From Mammaliicoccus sciuri (GTDB lineage: Bacteria; Bacillota; Bacilli; Staphylococcales; Staphylococcaceae), in NCBI RefSeq assembly GCF_025561425.1, contig NZ_CP094824.1:806001-870000 (forward strand): DNA of 64,000 bases, given 5' to 3'. How positions within the stretch are numbered: position 1 is the stretch's first letter; each line of letters opens with the position of its first letter. A program made the position numbers and the translations under genes. Shown here one piece after another: positions 33,762 to 42,658 of the stretch. A model generated the notes under the pieces. It was not told where the DNA came from, ran no database searches, and saw nothing but the letters and a program-made list of their open reading frames with translations.

Positions 33762-35258
33762 ATGCTAGAAATGTCTGGTGTACATAAAGCGTTTGGCCAA
33801 AATAAAGTGTTAACAGGTGTAGATTTTAAATTAAAAGAAGCTTCAGTTCATGCACTTATGGGAGAAAATGGTGCAGGGAAATCTACTTTAATGAAGATTC
33901 TTGTTGGTATTCATGAAAAAGATGCAGGTCAAATTAATTATCACAATCAAGAAGTTGACTTTAAAAATGCTCAGATGTCAGAAGAAGTAGGTATTACGTT
34001 TATACATCAAGAGCTTAATATTTGGCCAGAGTTAACAGTACTTGAAAATTTATTTATCGGGAAAGAAATGCGAAATAAATTTGGCATATTAAATGCGAAG
34101 AAAATGAAGAAAGAAGCATTAAAAGTCTTTGAAAAATTAAACTTTAATATCTCATTGAAGAAAGTTACAGGAAAATGTTCAATCGGTGAACAACAAATGA
34201 TAGAAATTGCTAAAGCTTTAATGACCAATGCAAAAATTATCATCATGGATGAACCAACTGCAGCACTAACAGATAAAGAAATCACACAGTTATTTAAACT
34301 TATCAAAAATCTTCAAAATCAAGGCGTTTCATTTGTTTATATTTCACATAGAATGGCTGAGATATTTGAGATTTCTGATGAAATTACCGTTATGAGAGAT
34401 GGTAAAACTGTGTTATACAAACCTACAAGTGAAACTAATTATGATGAAATTGTTAAATCAATGGTAGGTAGAGTCTTAACAGAGCAGTTCCCAGAAAGAA
34501 CCGTTGAACCAGGTGAAACATTGATGCATGTTAAATCACTTAATAATGATGAACAAGGCATCAAAGATATTTCATTCTCATTAAGAAAAGGTGAGATATT
34601 AGGATTTAGTGGTTTAATGGGTGCTGGTAGAACTGAGATTATGAGAAGTCTGTTCGGAATTGATAAAGGCCATAAAGATATAGACATTAATGGTAAATCC
34701 GTATTGATTAAGTCACCGGAATATGCAATGAAACATGGTTTAGGCTTAATTACTGAAAATAGAAAAGATGAAGGACTCATTCTCGATTTCTCAATCGAAC
34801 ATAATATGGTTCTACCATCTCTTGAAAGCTTTTCGAATAAAGGGTTTATTAAAGAACAAGCGACACATGTATTTGCGGATCAAATGAGCAAAAGGCTCAA
34901 TATTAAGACACCACGAAAAGCACTAGTATCCTCACTTTCAGGTGGTAACCAACAAAAAGTAGTATTGGCAAAATGGATTGGTACAGGTGCTCAAATCTTG
35001 ATTTTAGATGAACCGACAAGAGGGATAGACGTTGGTGCTAAGAGAGAAATTTATCAATTGATGAATGAGCTAACTGAACGTGGTGTGTCGATTATTATGA
35101 TTTCTTCAGAGTTACCTGAAGTTATTGGCATGAGTGATCGCGTTATTGTTGTTCAAGAAGGCAATATTAAAGGTGAAATTGAAGGCGAAAATATAACAGA
35201 AGAAAATATTATGACATTAGCTACAGGAGGGGAATTACATGCAACAACTAACAGCTAA
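33762..35258 (+). CDS. rbsA: Ribose ABC transporter ATPase
   Basis: A 498-residue double ATPase of the CUT2 sugar-import class. The first half has Walker A GENGAGKST and IIIMDEPTAALTD; the second has the degenerate GLMGAGRTE typical of this class and a full signature LSGGNQQKVVLAKW with ILILDEPTRGID. It energises RbsC. The ATG at 33762 follows AAGGAGGG, and its end overlaps rbsC by 20 bases. Confidence 0.95.
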   Translation: MLEMSGVHKAFGQNKVLTGVDFKLKEASVHALMGENGAGKSTLMKILVGIHEKDAGQINYHNQEVDFKNAQMSEEVGITFIHQELNIWPELTVLENLFIGKEMRNKFGILNAKKMKKEALKVFEKLNFNISLKKVTGKCSIGEQQMIEIAKALMTNAKIIIMDEPTAALTDKEITQLFKLIKNLQNQGVSFVYISHRMAEIFEISDEITVMRDGKTVLYKPTSETNYDEIVKSMVGRVLTEQFPERTVEPGETLMHVKSLNNDEQGIKDISFSLRKGEILGFSGLMGAGRTEIMRSLFGIDKGHKDIDINGKSVLIKSPEYAMKHGLGLITENRKDEGLILDFSIEHNMVLPSLESFSNKGFIKEQATHVFADQMSKRLNIKTPRKALVSSLSGGNQQKVVLAKWIGTGAQILILDEPTRGIDVGAKREIYQLMNELTERGVSIIMISSELPEVIGMSDRVIVVQEGNIKGEIEGENITEENIMTLATGGELHATTNS

Positions 35259-36177
35259 GACTTCATTAGTCGAAAAAATTATTCCATTTATAGGACTTAT
35301 ATTATTAATTGTTGTGATTAGTATTATGAACTCAGCATTTCTAGATTTATCGAATTTATTAAACTTATTAAGACAAGTTTCAATTAACGGGTTAATTGCT
35401 TTTGGTATGACATTTGTTATTTTAACTGGCGGCATAGACTTATCAGTCGGTTCGATACTCGCATTATCAAGTGCATTTACCGCAATCTTAATTACAAGTG
35501 GTTTAGATCCAATCGTTGCATTGATTGTCGGAGTACTTGGTGGTTTCTTATTAGGTGTATGTAACGGTGTATTAGTAACATTCGGGAGTATGGCACCATT
35601 CATCGCAACACTTGCAACGATGACAATATTTAGAGGTTTAACACTCGTTGTAACAGATGGCAATCCCATTACTAATTTAGGTGATAGCTATATGTTCCAA
35701 CTATTTGGTAAAGGTTATTTCTTCGGCATTCCAGTACCAGCAGTCACAATGATTATTGTATTTATTATATTGGCGATTATTTTACAAAAAACAACATTTG
35801 GTAGACATACATATGCTATCGGTGGTAATGAAGTCGCTTCAAAAATTTCTGGTATTAAAGTAAACAGAGTGAAAATTTTAATTTATGGTATTTCTGGTTT
35901 AATGTCTGCATTAGCAGGTGCAATTTTAACATCACGTTTAAACTCAGCTCAACCTACAGCTGGTACATCATATGAGTTAGATGCTATCGCTGCAGTTGTA
36001 TTAGGCGGAACTTCTTTAACAGGCGGTAAAGGTAGAATTGTTGGAACGTTTATTGGTGTACTTATTATTGGTGTACTTAATAACGGATTGAATTTATTAG
36101 GAGTATCATCATTCTACCAACAAGTCGTAAAAGGTATTGTTATTTTAATTGCTGTATTAATAGATAGAAAAAAATAA
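35239..36177 (+). CDS. rbsC: Ribose ABC transporter permease
   Basis: A 312-residue CUT2-class permease with about eight to ten helices. Conserved parts are GMTFVILTGGIDLSVGSILA, RGLTLVVTDG, GNEVASKISGI and ELDAIAAVVLGGTSLTGGKG. It forms the membrane channel as a homodimer with RbsA and RbsB. The ATG at 35239 follows CAGGAGGGG inside the rbsA end. rbsB follows 24 bases later. Confidence 0.95.
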   Translation: MQQLTAKTSLVEKIIPFIGLILLIVVISIMNSAFLDLSNLLNLLRQVSINGLIAFGMTFVILTGGIDLSVGSILALSSAFTAILITSGLDPIVALIVGVLGGFLLGVCNGVLVTFGSMAPFIATLATMTIFRGLTLVVTDGNPITNLGDSYMFQLFGKGYFFGIPVPAVTMIIVFIILAIILQKTTFGRHTYAIGGNEVASKISGIKVNRVKILIYGISGLMSALAGAILTSRLNSAQPTAGTSYELDAIAAVVLGGTSLTGGKGRIVGTFIGVLIIGVLNNGLNLLGVSSFYQQVVKGIVILIAVLIDRKK

Positions 36178-36201
36178 TCAATTAGATTGAGGGGAAAACA
36201 A

Positions 36202-37116
36202 ATGAAGAAATTATTAATACTATTAATGACAACTGTGTTATTTTTAGCGGCATGTTCACTTGAATCGCCTTTGAAAAAAGATAATGAAGGTAAAACAAAT
36301 AAGAAGAAATCTGATATAACAATTGGTGTCAGTGTTTCAACATTAAATAACCCATTCTTCGTTTCAATTAAAGAAGGTATTGAAAAAGAAGCTGAAAAAC
36401 AAGGAATGAAAGTAAAAGTAGTTGATGCAAGAGATGATTCAGCTAAACAAACAAATGATATAGAAGATTTAGTTCAACAACAAGTTGATTATTTAGTTGT
36501 CAATCCTACTGATTCTAGTGCAATTTCTAGTGCGGTTCAGTCAGCAAATAATGAAGGTATACCTGTTATTACATTAGATAGATCAGTAGATAAAGGTGAT
36601 GTTGCAACATTTATCGCTTCAGATAACGTTGAAGGCGGCAAAATGGGCGGACAATTTATTTTAGATAAATTAAGTAAAAATGCTAAAGTTGCTGAATTAG
36701 AAGGTGTTCCAGGTGCAAGTGCAACAAGAGAAAGAGGAGAAGGCTTCCATAAAGTTGCCGACAAATCACTTGATGTCATTGCTAAACAAAGTGCTAAGTT
36801 TGATCGAGCAGAAGGATTAAACGTGACTCAAAATATCTTACAAGCACATCCAGAAGTAGAAGCGATATTCTCACACAATGATGAAATGGCACTCGGTGCT
36901 ATCGAAGCAATTGGTGATAAAGATGTAATCGTAGTTGGATTTGATGGTAATGAAGATGCAATGAAAGCAATTAAAAGTGGTAAACTAGATGCAACTGTCG
37001 CGCAACAACCTGATAAGATGGGTAAAGCTTCAGTAGACTCTATCATTAAATTGATGGACGGTAAGAAACTTGAGAAAGAAATTAAGATTCCACTTAAACT
37101 TGAGAAAGCAGAATAA
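36202..37116 (+). CDS. rbsB: Ribose-binding lipoprotein
   Basis: A 304-residue solute-binding protein of the ribose/galactose type. The signal ends in LFLAAC with lipidated Cys18. TIGVSVSTLNNPFFVSIKEG opens the binding fold, ITLDRSVDKGDV, GVPGASATRERGEGF and VVGFDGNEDAMKAI are typical. The ATG at 36202 follows GAGGGGA; an in-frame TTG at 36187 would place bases before the ribosome site. Last gene of the rbs operon. Confidence 0.94.
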   Translation: MKKLLILLMTTVLFLAACSLESPLKKDNEGKTNKKKSDITIGVSVSTLNNPFFVSIKEGIEKEAEKQGMKVKVVDARDDSAKQTNDIEDLVQQQVDYLVVNPTDSSAISSAVQSANNEGIPVITLDRSVDKGDVATFIASDNVEGGKMGGQFILDKLSKNAKVAELEGVPGASATRERGEGFHKVADKSLDVIAKQSAKFDRAEGLNVTQNILQAHPEVEAIFSHNDEMALGAIEAIGDKDVIVVGFDGNEDAMKAIKSGKLDATVAQQPDKMGKASVDSIIKLMDGKKLEKEIKIPLKLEKAE

Positions 37117-37132
37117 ATGTTTATAAAACGAT

Positions 37133-37174
37133 AAAGAAGGTATAAGTCTAATGTAGGCTTTACCTTCTTTTTTA
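37133..37174 (+). terminator. Terminator of the rbs operon
   Basis: AAAGAAGGTA (37133-37142) pairs with TACCTTCTTT (37161-37170), with an inner GTCT/AGGC, then T residues. Confidence 0.88.
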
Positions 37175-37188
37175 TGTATATTTAAACT

Positions 37189-37213
37189 CTTATTTATAAT
37201 TATTATAAATAAG
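37189..37213. promoter_or_regulatory. PerR box in a 25-bp perfect palindrome
   Basis: TTATAATTATTATAA (37194-37208) agrees fully with the PerR box pattern TTATAATNATTATAA. The symmetry continues for five more bases on each side. It lies just upstream of the dps promoter, so peroxide-sensing PerR (Fe/Mn form) should control dps. Confidence 0.8.
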
Positions 37214-37226
37214 CCGCTTATCATCG

Positions 37227-37255
37227 TTGACAGATTAGGATGATTATAATATAAT
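37227..37255 (+). promoter_or_regulatory. Consensus SigA promoter of dps
   Basis: TTGACA (37227-37232) and TATAAT (37250-37255) with a 17-base spacer: every position is consensus. The PerR box ends 13 bases before the -35 hexamer. Confidence 0.88.
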
Positions 37256-37301
37256 AATTAATGTAATCAAGAAAAGTTAACTACAGAGGAGTGTAAAATA
37301 A

Positions 37302-37745
37302 ATGACAAATAATAAAGAAGTAATCGAAGCATTAAATAAACAAGTAGCAGAGTGGACAGTATTATATACTAAATTACACAACTATCACTGGTATGTTAAA
37401 GGACCAAATTTCTTCTCACTACATGAGAAATTTGAAGAACTTTACAATGAAGCAAGTGTGTATATTGACGATTTAGCTGAACGTATTTTAGCAATTGAAG
37501 GTAACCCAATCGCTACTTTAAGAGAAGCATTAGAATGGTCAGTTATTGAAGAAGCTGAGAAAAACTTAACTGCAAACCAAATGGTTGAACAATTATCTAA
37601 AGACTTCACAACTGTAATTGCTCAATTAGAAGAAGGTATTCAATTAGCAGAAAAAGTTAATGACGATATGACTGGTGACATGTTATTAGCAATGGTAACA
37701 AGTCTTGAAAAACACAACTGGATGTTAAAATCATTCTTAAAATAA
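37302..37745 (+). CDS. dps: Dps-family ferritin-like DNA-protection protein (MrgA)
   Basis: A 147-residue mini-ferritin forming 12-subunit shells that oxidise and store iron with peroxide and protect DNA. The ferroxidase site between subunits is visible: LHNYHWYVKGPNFFSLHEKF provides His and Asp/Glu ligands, with VYIDDLAERILAIEG on the partner. The ATG at 37302 follows AGAGGAGTG. The perfect promoter plus PerR box predict strong induction by hydrogen peroxide or iron shortage. A terminator follows directly. Confidence 0.94.
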   Translation: MTNNKEVIEALNKQVAEWTVLYTKLHNYHWYVKGPNFFSLHEKFEELYNEASVYIDDLAERILAIEGNPIATLREALEWSVIEEAEKNLTANQMVEQLSKDFTTVIAQLEEGIQLAEKVNDDMTGDMLLAMVTSLEKHNWMLKSFLK

Positions 37746-37759
37746 TATTGAATTACGAT

Positions 37760-37797
37760 TACCTAATCCATGAACATATTGGATTAGGTATTTTTTT
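37760..37797 (+). terminator. Terminator of dps
   Basis: TACCTAATCCA and TGGATTAGGTA form an 11-bp stem with a 9-base loop, then seven T residues. Confidence 0.92.
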
Positions 37798-37806
37798 AAT
37801 TATAAA

Positions 37807-37820
37807 TGTAAACGTATTCA
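37807..37820. promoter_or_regulatory. cre-like site before glcD
   Basis: TGTAAACGTATTCA matches 13 of 14 positions of the cre consensus. It lies 66 bases before the start of glcD. Confidence 0.55.
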
Positions 37821-37885
37821 TTTGGAATGAAAATTAAAGTAAACAGTGCTATCATGAATATAATTTCATATTGAGGGGGGATAAC

Positions 37886-39295
37886 ATGGAAGAACTCTAT
37901 CATGCTTTAAAGAAACATTTAGATAATGGGCGCGTTTCTAAAGAAGTAGCGGATCTTTCAAGTTATAGTTTTGATGCTTCTTTCGGTGAATACATGCCTG
38001 ATATTATTTGTCAGCCAATGTCTACTGAAGAAGTGGTGCATATTGTAAAGTTAAGTAATCAATATGACGTACCAATTTATCCGAGAGGTAGTGGTACAAG
38101 TTTAAGTGGGGGACCACTTGCAGTTCATGGTGGTATAGTGTTGGATTTTTCAAGATGGGCCAATGAAATAACAGTTTACGAAAATGATTTAATGATGGAA
38201 GTTTCACCAGGCGTTATCACTGAGAAAATTCATAAAGTTGCTGAATCATATGGATTGATGTATCCACCTGATCCATCCAGTTCTCGTGTTTCAACAATTG
38301 GGGGTAACTTGGCTGAAAATGCAGGTGGACCAAGATGCTTAAAGTATGGCGTCACGAAAGACTATGTTGTTGGATTAGAAGTCGTAACGGCCAACGGAGA
38401 TATTATTCACTGTGGTGGACGCACAGTAAAAAATGTTACAGGTTATGATATGACAAAATTAATCGTAGGGTCAGAAGGTACGCTCGGTATTATTACAAAA
38501 GCTACTTTACAATTGATTCCTAAGCCGATTGATACAAAGACAGCAATGTTGCAGTTTGATGATTTTATTACATCAGGTGAAGCGGTATCCAAAATTTTAA
38601 GATCAGGTATATTACCTTCTAAAATTGAAATTATGGATAAATATTGTGTTGATGCTGTATTATCGACACATCCAATTGAGAATGTGACAGCCGATGCTGA
38701 GTCGGTATTGTTAGTCGAATTAGATGGTCATCCTTTAGCACTTGAAGCAGAAATGAAAATCATCGAAGAAACATGTGCTGCGTTACCTGGTTGTAAAGTC
38801 ATTATTGCTGAAGATGAAAAACAGGCATCCGAACTTTGGGAAGTGCGTAAACTTGTGTCACCAGCTATCGTGAAATTTGGACCAACAAAGATAAGTGAAG
38901 ATACAAGTGTGCCGGTCAGTCAAATTCCAGCTTTCTTTGAAGAAATCGAAAGAATCCGACAAACTTATCAATTAAATTTAGTTGTGTTTGGTCATGCTGG
39001 AGATGGCAATTTACATCCTAATATCATTACTGATAAACGTAAGCCAGAAGAAATGAAACGAGCTGAAGAAGCAGTTGCTGAAATTTTTAAAGCATCACTG
39101 AAATTAGGTGGTACATTAAGTGGTGAACATGGTATTGGATTGTTTAAAAAGCCATTTATGTATAACGAATTTGATGAAGCAGGCATGAAATTTATGAAAG
39201 ATGTAAAACAAGCATTGGACCCTAATAATCGTTTGAATCCAGGTAAAATCTTTCCAGACGAGCATGAAAGGTTTGTGTTAGTCCATGACGAATAA
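37886..39295 (+). CDS. glcD: FAD-linked oxidase, glycolate oxidase subunit GlcD type
   Basis: A 469-residue FAD enzyme of the GlcD/D-lactate dehydrogenase family. The PCMH-type FAD-binding domain holds YPRGSGTSLSGGPLA and GGNLAENAGGPRCLKYG; the C-terminal cap has VVFGHAGDGNLHPNI and GTLSGEHGIG, where His residues help substrate oxidation. Substrates may be glycolate, D-lactate or another 2-hydroxy acid. The ATG at 37886 follows GAGGGGGG. It overlaps glcF by 11 bases, so the two subunits are made together. Confidence 0.92.
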   Translation: MEELYHALKKHLDNGRVSKEVADLSSYSFDASFGEYMPDIICQPMSTEEVVHIVKLSNQYDVPIYPRGSGTSLSGGPLAVHGGIVLDFSRWANEITVYENDLMMEVSPGVITEKIHKVAESYGLMYPPDPSSSRVSTIGGNLAENAGGPRCLKYGVTKDYVVGLEVVTANGDIIHCGGRTVKNVTGYDMTKLIVGSEGTLGIITKATLQLIPKPIDTKTAMLQFDDFITSGEAVSKILRSGILPSKIEIMDKYCVDAVLSTHPIENVTADAESVLLVELDGHPLALEAEMKIIEETCAALPGCKVIIAEDEKQASELWEVRKLVSPAIVKFGPTKISEDTSVPVSQIPAFFEEIERIRQTYQLNLVVFGHAGDGNLHPNIITDKRKPEEMKRAEEAVAEIFKASLKLGGTLSGEHGIGLFKKPFMYNEFDEAGMKFMKDVKQALDPNNRLNPGKIFPDEHERFVLVHDE

Positions 39296-40541
39296 TCTAA
39301 TCGAAAAATTAGCTTATGATGCAACTTTTGATTGTGTACAATGTGGCTTTTGTTTACCGTCTTGCCCTACATATTTAACGATGAAAGAAGAAAAACATTC
39401 TCCACGAGGTAGAATCAATCTCGTTAAATATGCAGTTGAAGGTAAAGCAGAACTTAAAGATTTAGAAGAAGCGATTGATTTATGTTTAGGCTGTAGACAA
39501 TGTGAAACAGTTTGTCCAACGAATGTTCAATATGGAGACATTTATGAATCGGCAGTCGAAGTATTACGAGAAAAACGAAATAAAAAATTAGACACACAAA
39601 TTATGTCTGTATTTTTAGAACGTCAATATATGATAGATGCGATGTATAAAGGCTTGAAGCTCTATCATACGTCATTTGTTTCAAGGATTTTAAGTAAGAC
39701 AAATGCATTGAAATTACTGCCTGAAAGATTAGGCAATATGGCGATGATTTTGCCACCAGTTCAAAAAGATAACCGACCTTACCAAACACCTTTTAGAACG
39801 AAAAAAACAACAATTGGCTTTTTCAGAGGTTGTATGATGGATTCATTTTTCTCACATATAAACGATCTTGCGATAAAAATTTTAGAAGCGCATAATATTC
39901 AAGTTGTAGAAATTAAACAACAAACTTGTTGTGGCGCACTTCAACATCATGCTGGAGAAATGGATAAAGCAAGAAAATTAGCCAAATTAAATATTGAAGC
40001 GCTAGAAAAATTCGATGTAGACTATTATGTCAATGCTATTGGCGGTTGTGGCGCTTCGTTAATAGAATATGATCATTTATTGAGAAATGAAGCGGAGTGG
40101 AAAGCTAGAGCAGAACAGTTTGTTGATAAAGTGAGAGATATATCGGTTATATTAGAAGATATTGACTTAAACTTAGAACATCCGATTAATATACAAGCCA
40201 CTTATCAGCCATCATGCCATTTGCAAAACGTACAACATGTATTCAATGAACCTGAAAAAGTAATCAACCAAATAAAAGGACTAACATATAAAGTATTACC
40301 CGAAAAAGACATCTGTTGCGGTTCAGCAGGAATATATAATATCGTGAATTATGATGCATCGATGGAAATTTTAAATCGAAAAATGAGTCACGTAAAAGAA
40401 ATAGAACCACAATTAATCATCACATCAAATCCAGGATGTCACTTGCAAATGTTGTTAGGTGTTAAAAATGAAGGATTAGAAGACAAAATTCAAGTCAAAC
40501 ATATCGTAGAAGTCGTTGCAGAAGCGTGCGGTATAGAATAA
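39285..40541 (+). CDS. glcF: Iron-sulfur subunit, glycolate oxidase GlcF type
   Basis: A 418-residue electron-transfer protein. Two 4Fe-4S motifs lie near the N-terminus: CVQCGFCLPSCPTY and CLGCRQCETVCPTN. Two CCG-type domains follow, with CCGALQHHAG and CCGSAGIYN. It would pass electrons from the FAD subunit GlcD toward the quinone pool. Its start overlaps the glcD end. The matching pair in Bacillus is ysfC-ysfD. A repeat array and bidirectional terminator follow. Confidence 0.92.
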   Translation: MTNNLIEKLAYDATFDCVQCGFCLPSCPTYLTMKEEKHSPRGRINLVKYAVEGKAELKDLEEAIDLCLGCRQCETVCPTNVQYGDIYESAVEVLREKRNKKLDTQIMSVFLERQYMIDAMYKGLKLYHTSFVSRILSKTNALKLLPERLGNMAMILPPVQKDNRPYQTPFRTKKTTIGFFRGCMMDSFFSHINDLAIKILEAHNIQVVEIKQQTCCGALQHHAGEMDKARKLAKLNIEALEKFDVDYYVNAIGGCGASLIEYDHLLRNEAEWKARAEQFVDKVRDISVILEDIDLNLEHPINIQATYQPSCHLQNVQHVFNEPEKVINQIKGLTYKVLPEKDICCGSAGIYNIVNYDASMEILNRKMSHVKEIEPQLIITSNPGCHLQMLLGVKNEGLEDKIQVKHIVEVVAEACGIE

Positions 40542-40577
40542 TGAGCATGTTGAAGTGATGAGTGATGATTGGTGCGG

Positions 40578-40725
40578 GTGTTAGGGACAGAATTCCGAGA
40601 AATGTCCGTAAGTGAGATCCCTCCTAATTACCAGAATTTAGAATAATGGAAGTTAGCCGATTCTAATTACCAGAATTCAGAAAAATGGAAGTTAGCGACC
40701 TCTAATTATCTAAATTCTGAAACTT
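40578..40725. repeat. Degenerate tandem array, about four units
   Basis: Unit 1 has GGACA (40585-40589) facing TGTCC (40603-40607) across 13 bases with core GAATTCCGAGAAA. Units 2 and 3 share CTAATTACCAGAATT-AGAA-AATGG and then AAGTTAGC; arms TACCA/TGGAA. Unit 4 is cut short (CTAATTATCTAAATTCTGAA). Same subfamily as the array at 16399. It lies between convergent genes glcF and deoD. Confidence 0.78.
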
Positions 40726-40760
40726 AAAGCAACCAATATTACTTCATCACTATCACAAAT

Positions 40761-40803
40761 GAAAAGAGCTGAGACGGTAATCATCGTCTCAGCTCTCTTT
40801 TTA
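40761..40803. terminator. Bidirectional terminator between glcF and deoD
   Basis: AGAGCTGAGACG and CGTCTCAGCTCT are perfect 12-bp arms with an 8-base loop; A-rich left and T-rich right flanks. Confidence 0.92.
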
Positions 40804-40815
40804 TGCATATTGAAA

Positions 40816-41526
40816 TTATTCTGCGATTTCTAATGCAATTTCCATCATTTGTGTAAATGAATTTTGTCTTTCTTCTGCTGTTGTTGCTTCATCTCTTAAT
40901 AAGTGGTCACTTACTGTGAAGATACCTAATGCTTTTTTACCAGCTGCTGCGGCATTTACATATAATCCTGCTGATTCCATTTCAACGCCTAAGATACCTA
41001 ATCTAGCCCATTTGCTTGTTACTTCTGAGTCTGCATTATAGAAAATATCACTTGAGAAGATATTACCTACGTGTGATGTTGCGCCGATTTCGTCAGCTTT
41101 GTTTTTAGCGCTTGCTACTAAACCGAAGTCTGCGATTGGTGCGAAGTAACCTGGTACGTTGAATTGATCAACATATCGAGAGTTTGTAGATGCACCTTGA
41201 GCGATAATAATATCGTATAAGTTGATATCTTCTTGCATAGCACCACATGATCCGATACGAATAATTGTGTCTACGTCAAAGAAATTATAAAGTTCATAAG
41301 AATAAATACCGATTGAAGCGATACCCATACCTGAACCCATAACAGATACTTCTTTACCTTTATAAGTTCCTGTGTAACCTAACATATTTCTTACATCGTT
41401 GAATTGTTCTACATTTTCTAAAAAGTTTTCAGCGATAAATTTAGCACGTAATGGATCCCCCGGCATTAGTACTGTTTTTGCGATTTTTACACCATTTGGT
41501 TGAATATGTGGTGTTCCTTGAGTCAT
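40816..41526 (-). CDS. deoD: Purine-nucleoside phosphorylase, DeoD type
   Basis: A 236-residue hexameric phosphorylase that splits purine (deoxy)nucleosides to base and (deoxy)ribose 1-phosphate. Phosphate-binding VLMPGDPLRAKFIAE, IRIGSCGAMQ and the base-pocket GVEMESAGLYV and SDHLLRDE with the catalytic Asp are present. ATG 41526 follows AAAGGAGAAG; an upstream frame extension to 41565 has no support. Divergent from deoR, and functionally tied to deoC-pdp-deoB. Confidence 0.95.
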   Translation of the reverse strand: MTQGTPHIQPNGVKIAKTVLMPGDPLRAKFIAENFLENVEQFNDVRNMLGYTGTYKGKEVSVMGSGMGIASIGIYSYELYNFFDVDTIIRIGSCGAMQEDINLYDIIIAQGASTNSRYVDQFNVPGYFAPIADFGLVASAKNKADEIGATSHVGNIFSSDIFYNADSEVTSKWARLGILGVEMESAGLYVNAAAAGKKALGIFTVSDHLLRDEATTAEERQNSFTQMMEIALEIAE

Positions 41527-41638
41527 AACTATCTTCTCCTTTAAATAAAATAAAAGTTTTTTCATCTTAAAGATAACATTTGTTTAAATTTTTTGCGAAT
41601 TTTTGTACGATAAGAGTGAAAGAAAGTGGTGAATAGGG

Positions 41639-42574
41639 ATGGATTTACAAAAGAACAAGGATAGTATCAAGATTGCAAAGCTTTATTATCAAGAAGGTTT
41701 GAGCCAAGAAGCGATTGCGAAAAAGTTGAATATTTCAAGACCAACGATATCAAGATTATTGAATCATGCTAAAAATCAAGGCTTTGTTACGATTAAAATT
41801 GATGACCCTTATCAAGATGCAGAAAGTTTAGCTTCACTTTTAAAAGCGAAATACAATTTAAAAGATTGTGTTGTTGAACATGCATCTTATAACGATTATT
41901 CAAATATTCAAACGGCAATTGGTAAAAAGACTGCTGAATATTTAAATAAAATTGTAAAAAACGGGGATAATATTGGTATAAGTTGGGGTAAAACGATGTA
42001 TCAAGTTTCTCAATATCTAGAACAAAGTCATTTTAATGATATTGGTATTATCCAGTTGAAGGGCGGTATTAGTTTTTCAGATGTTGATACGAGAAGTCAT
42101 CAAATTCTAGAAAGATTTGCTCAAGCATATAATGCGACACCGAGAGATTTACCGTTACCCGTTATTTTTGATGTAAAAGAAGTTAAAGATATGGTTGAAA
42201 AAGACCGACATATTAAATCAATACTCGATCAAGGTAGACAAGTTGATGTTGCGATTTTTACTGTAGGAACTGTAAGAGATTCTTCCCTATTATTTAAACT
42301 TGGATTTTTAAGTGAAGAAGAAAAAGACAGACTTAAAAAATCAGCAGTCGGTGATATTTGTTCAAGATTTTATAATAGTAAAGGCGAAGTGGCAGACGAA
42401 GCTATTAATAATCGTACGATAGGTATTGAACTTGATGCATTGAAAGGTATAGAACATTCAGTATTAGTTGCTGGAGGTGAGCATAAAGTCGCTTCAATTA
42501 GAGGTGCACTTGAAGGTAAATTGAGTAATATTTTAATTACAGATCAATACACTGCACAGGCGTTATTAGATTAG
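41639..42574 (+). CDS. deoR: Deoxyribonucleoside regulator, SorC family
   Basis: A 311-residue SorC-type repressor like Bacillus DeoR. The helix-turn-helix region reads GLSQEAIAKKLNISRPTISR (20 residues) and a sugar-phosphate-binding domain follows, with NIGISWGKTMYQV and QLKGGISF. The expected effector is deoxyribose 5-phosphate. The ATG at 41639 lies after AAGTGGTGAATAGGG. It is immediately upstream of deoC and divergent from deoD; TGAACA-containing operators lie between deoR and deoC. Confidence 0.92.
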   Translation: MDLQKNKDSIKIAKLYYQEGLSQEAIAKKLNISRPTISRLLNHAKNQGFVTIKIDDPYQDAESLASLLKAKYNLKDCVVEHASYNDYSNIQTAIGKKTAEYLNKIVKNGDNIGISWGKTMYQVSQYLEQSHFNDIGIIQLKGGISFSDVDTRSHQILERFAQAYNATPRDLPLPVIFDVKEVKDMVEKDRHIKSILDQGRQVDVAIFTVGTVRDSSLLFKLGFLSEEEKDRLKKSAVGDICSRFYNSKGEVADEAINNRTIGIELDALKGIEHSVLVAGGEHKVASIRGALEGKLSNILITDQYTAQALLD

Positions 42575-42625
42575 TGAACAATATTTCAGTTATCGTTTTA
42601 CAAATGTTCAACAACGTTATATAAT
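42575..42625 (+). promoter_or_regulatory. deoC promoter with DeoR operator
   Basis: TTTACA (42597-42602) and TATAAT (42620-42625) are 17 bases apart. TGAACAATATTTCA (42575-42588) lies just upstream and resembles the Bacillus DeoR palindrome; a half site TGTTCA (42605-42610) sits in the spacer. Full site plus half site is the known DeoR layout. Confidence 0.7.
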
Positions 42626-42658
42626 AGAGTTAATCAAAAAATATTAGGAGGATTCAAC

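Noticed and set aside
34439-34780. Minus-strand frame of 113 codons inside rbsA
   Set aside because: A shadow frame; the plus-strand frame is a complete, well-conserved ATPase.
35235-35669. Long minus-strand frame of 144 codons inside rbsC
   Set aside because: It mirrors the rbsC coding frame, has low-complexity composition, no ribosome site and no recognisable motif.
38992-39324. Minus-strand frame of 110 codons over the end of glcD
   Set aside because: A shadow of glcD in the opposite frame; no start signal.
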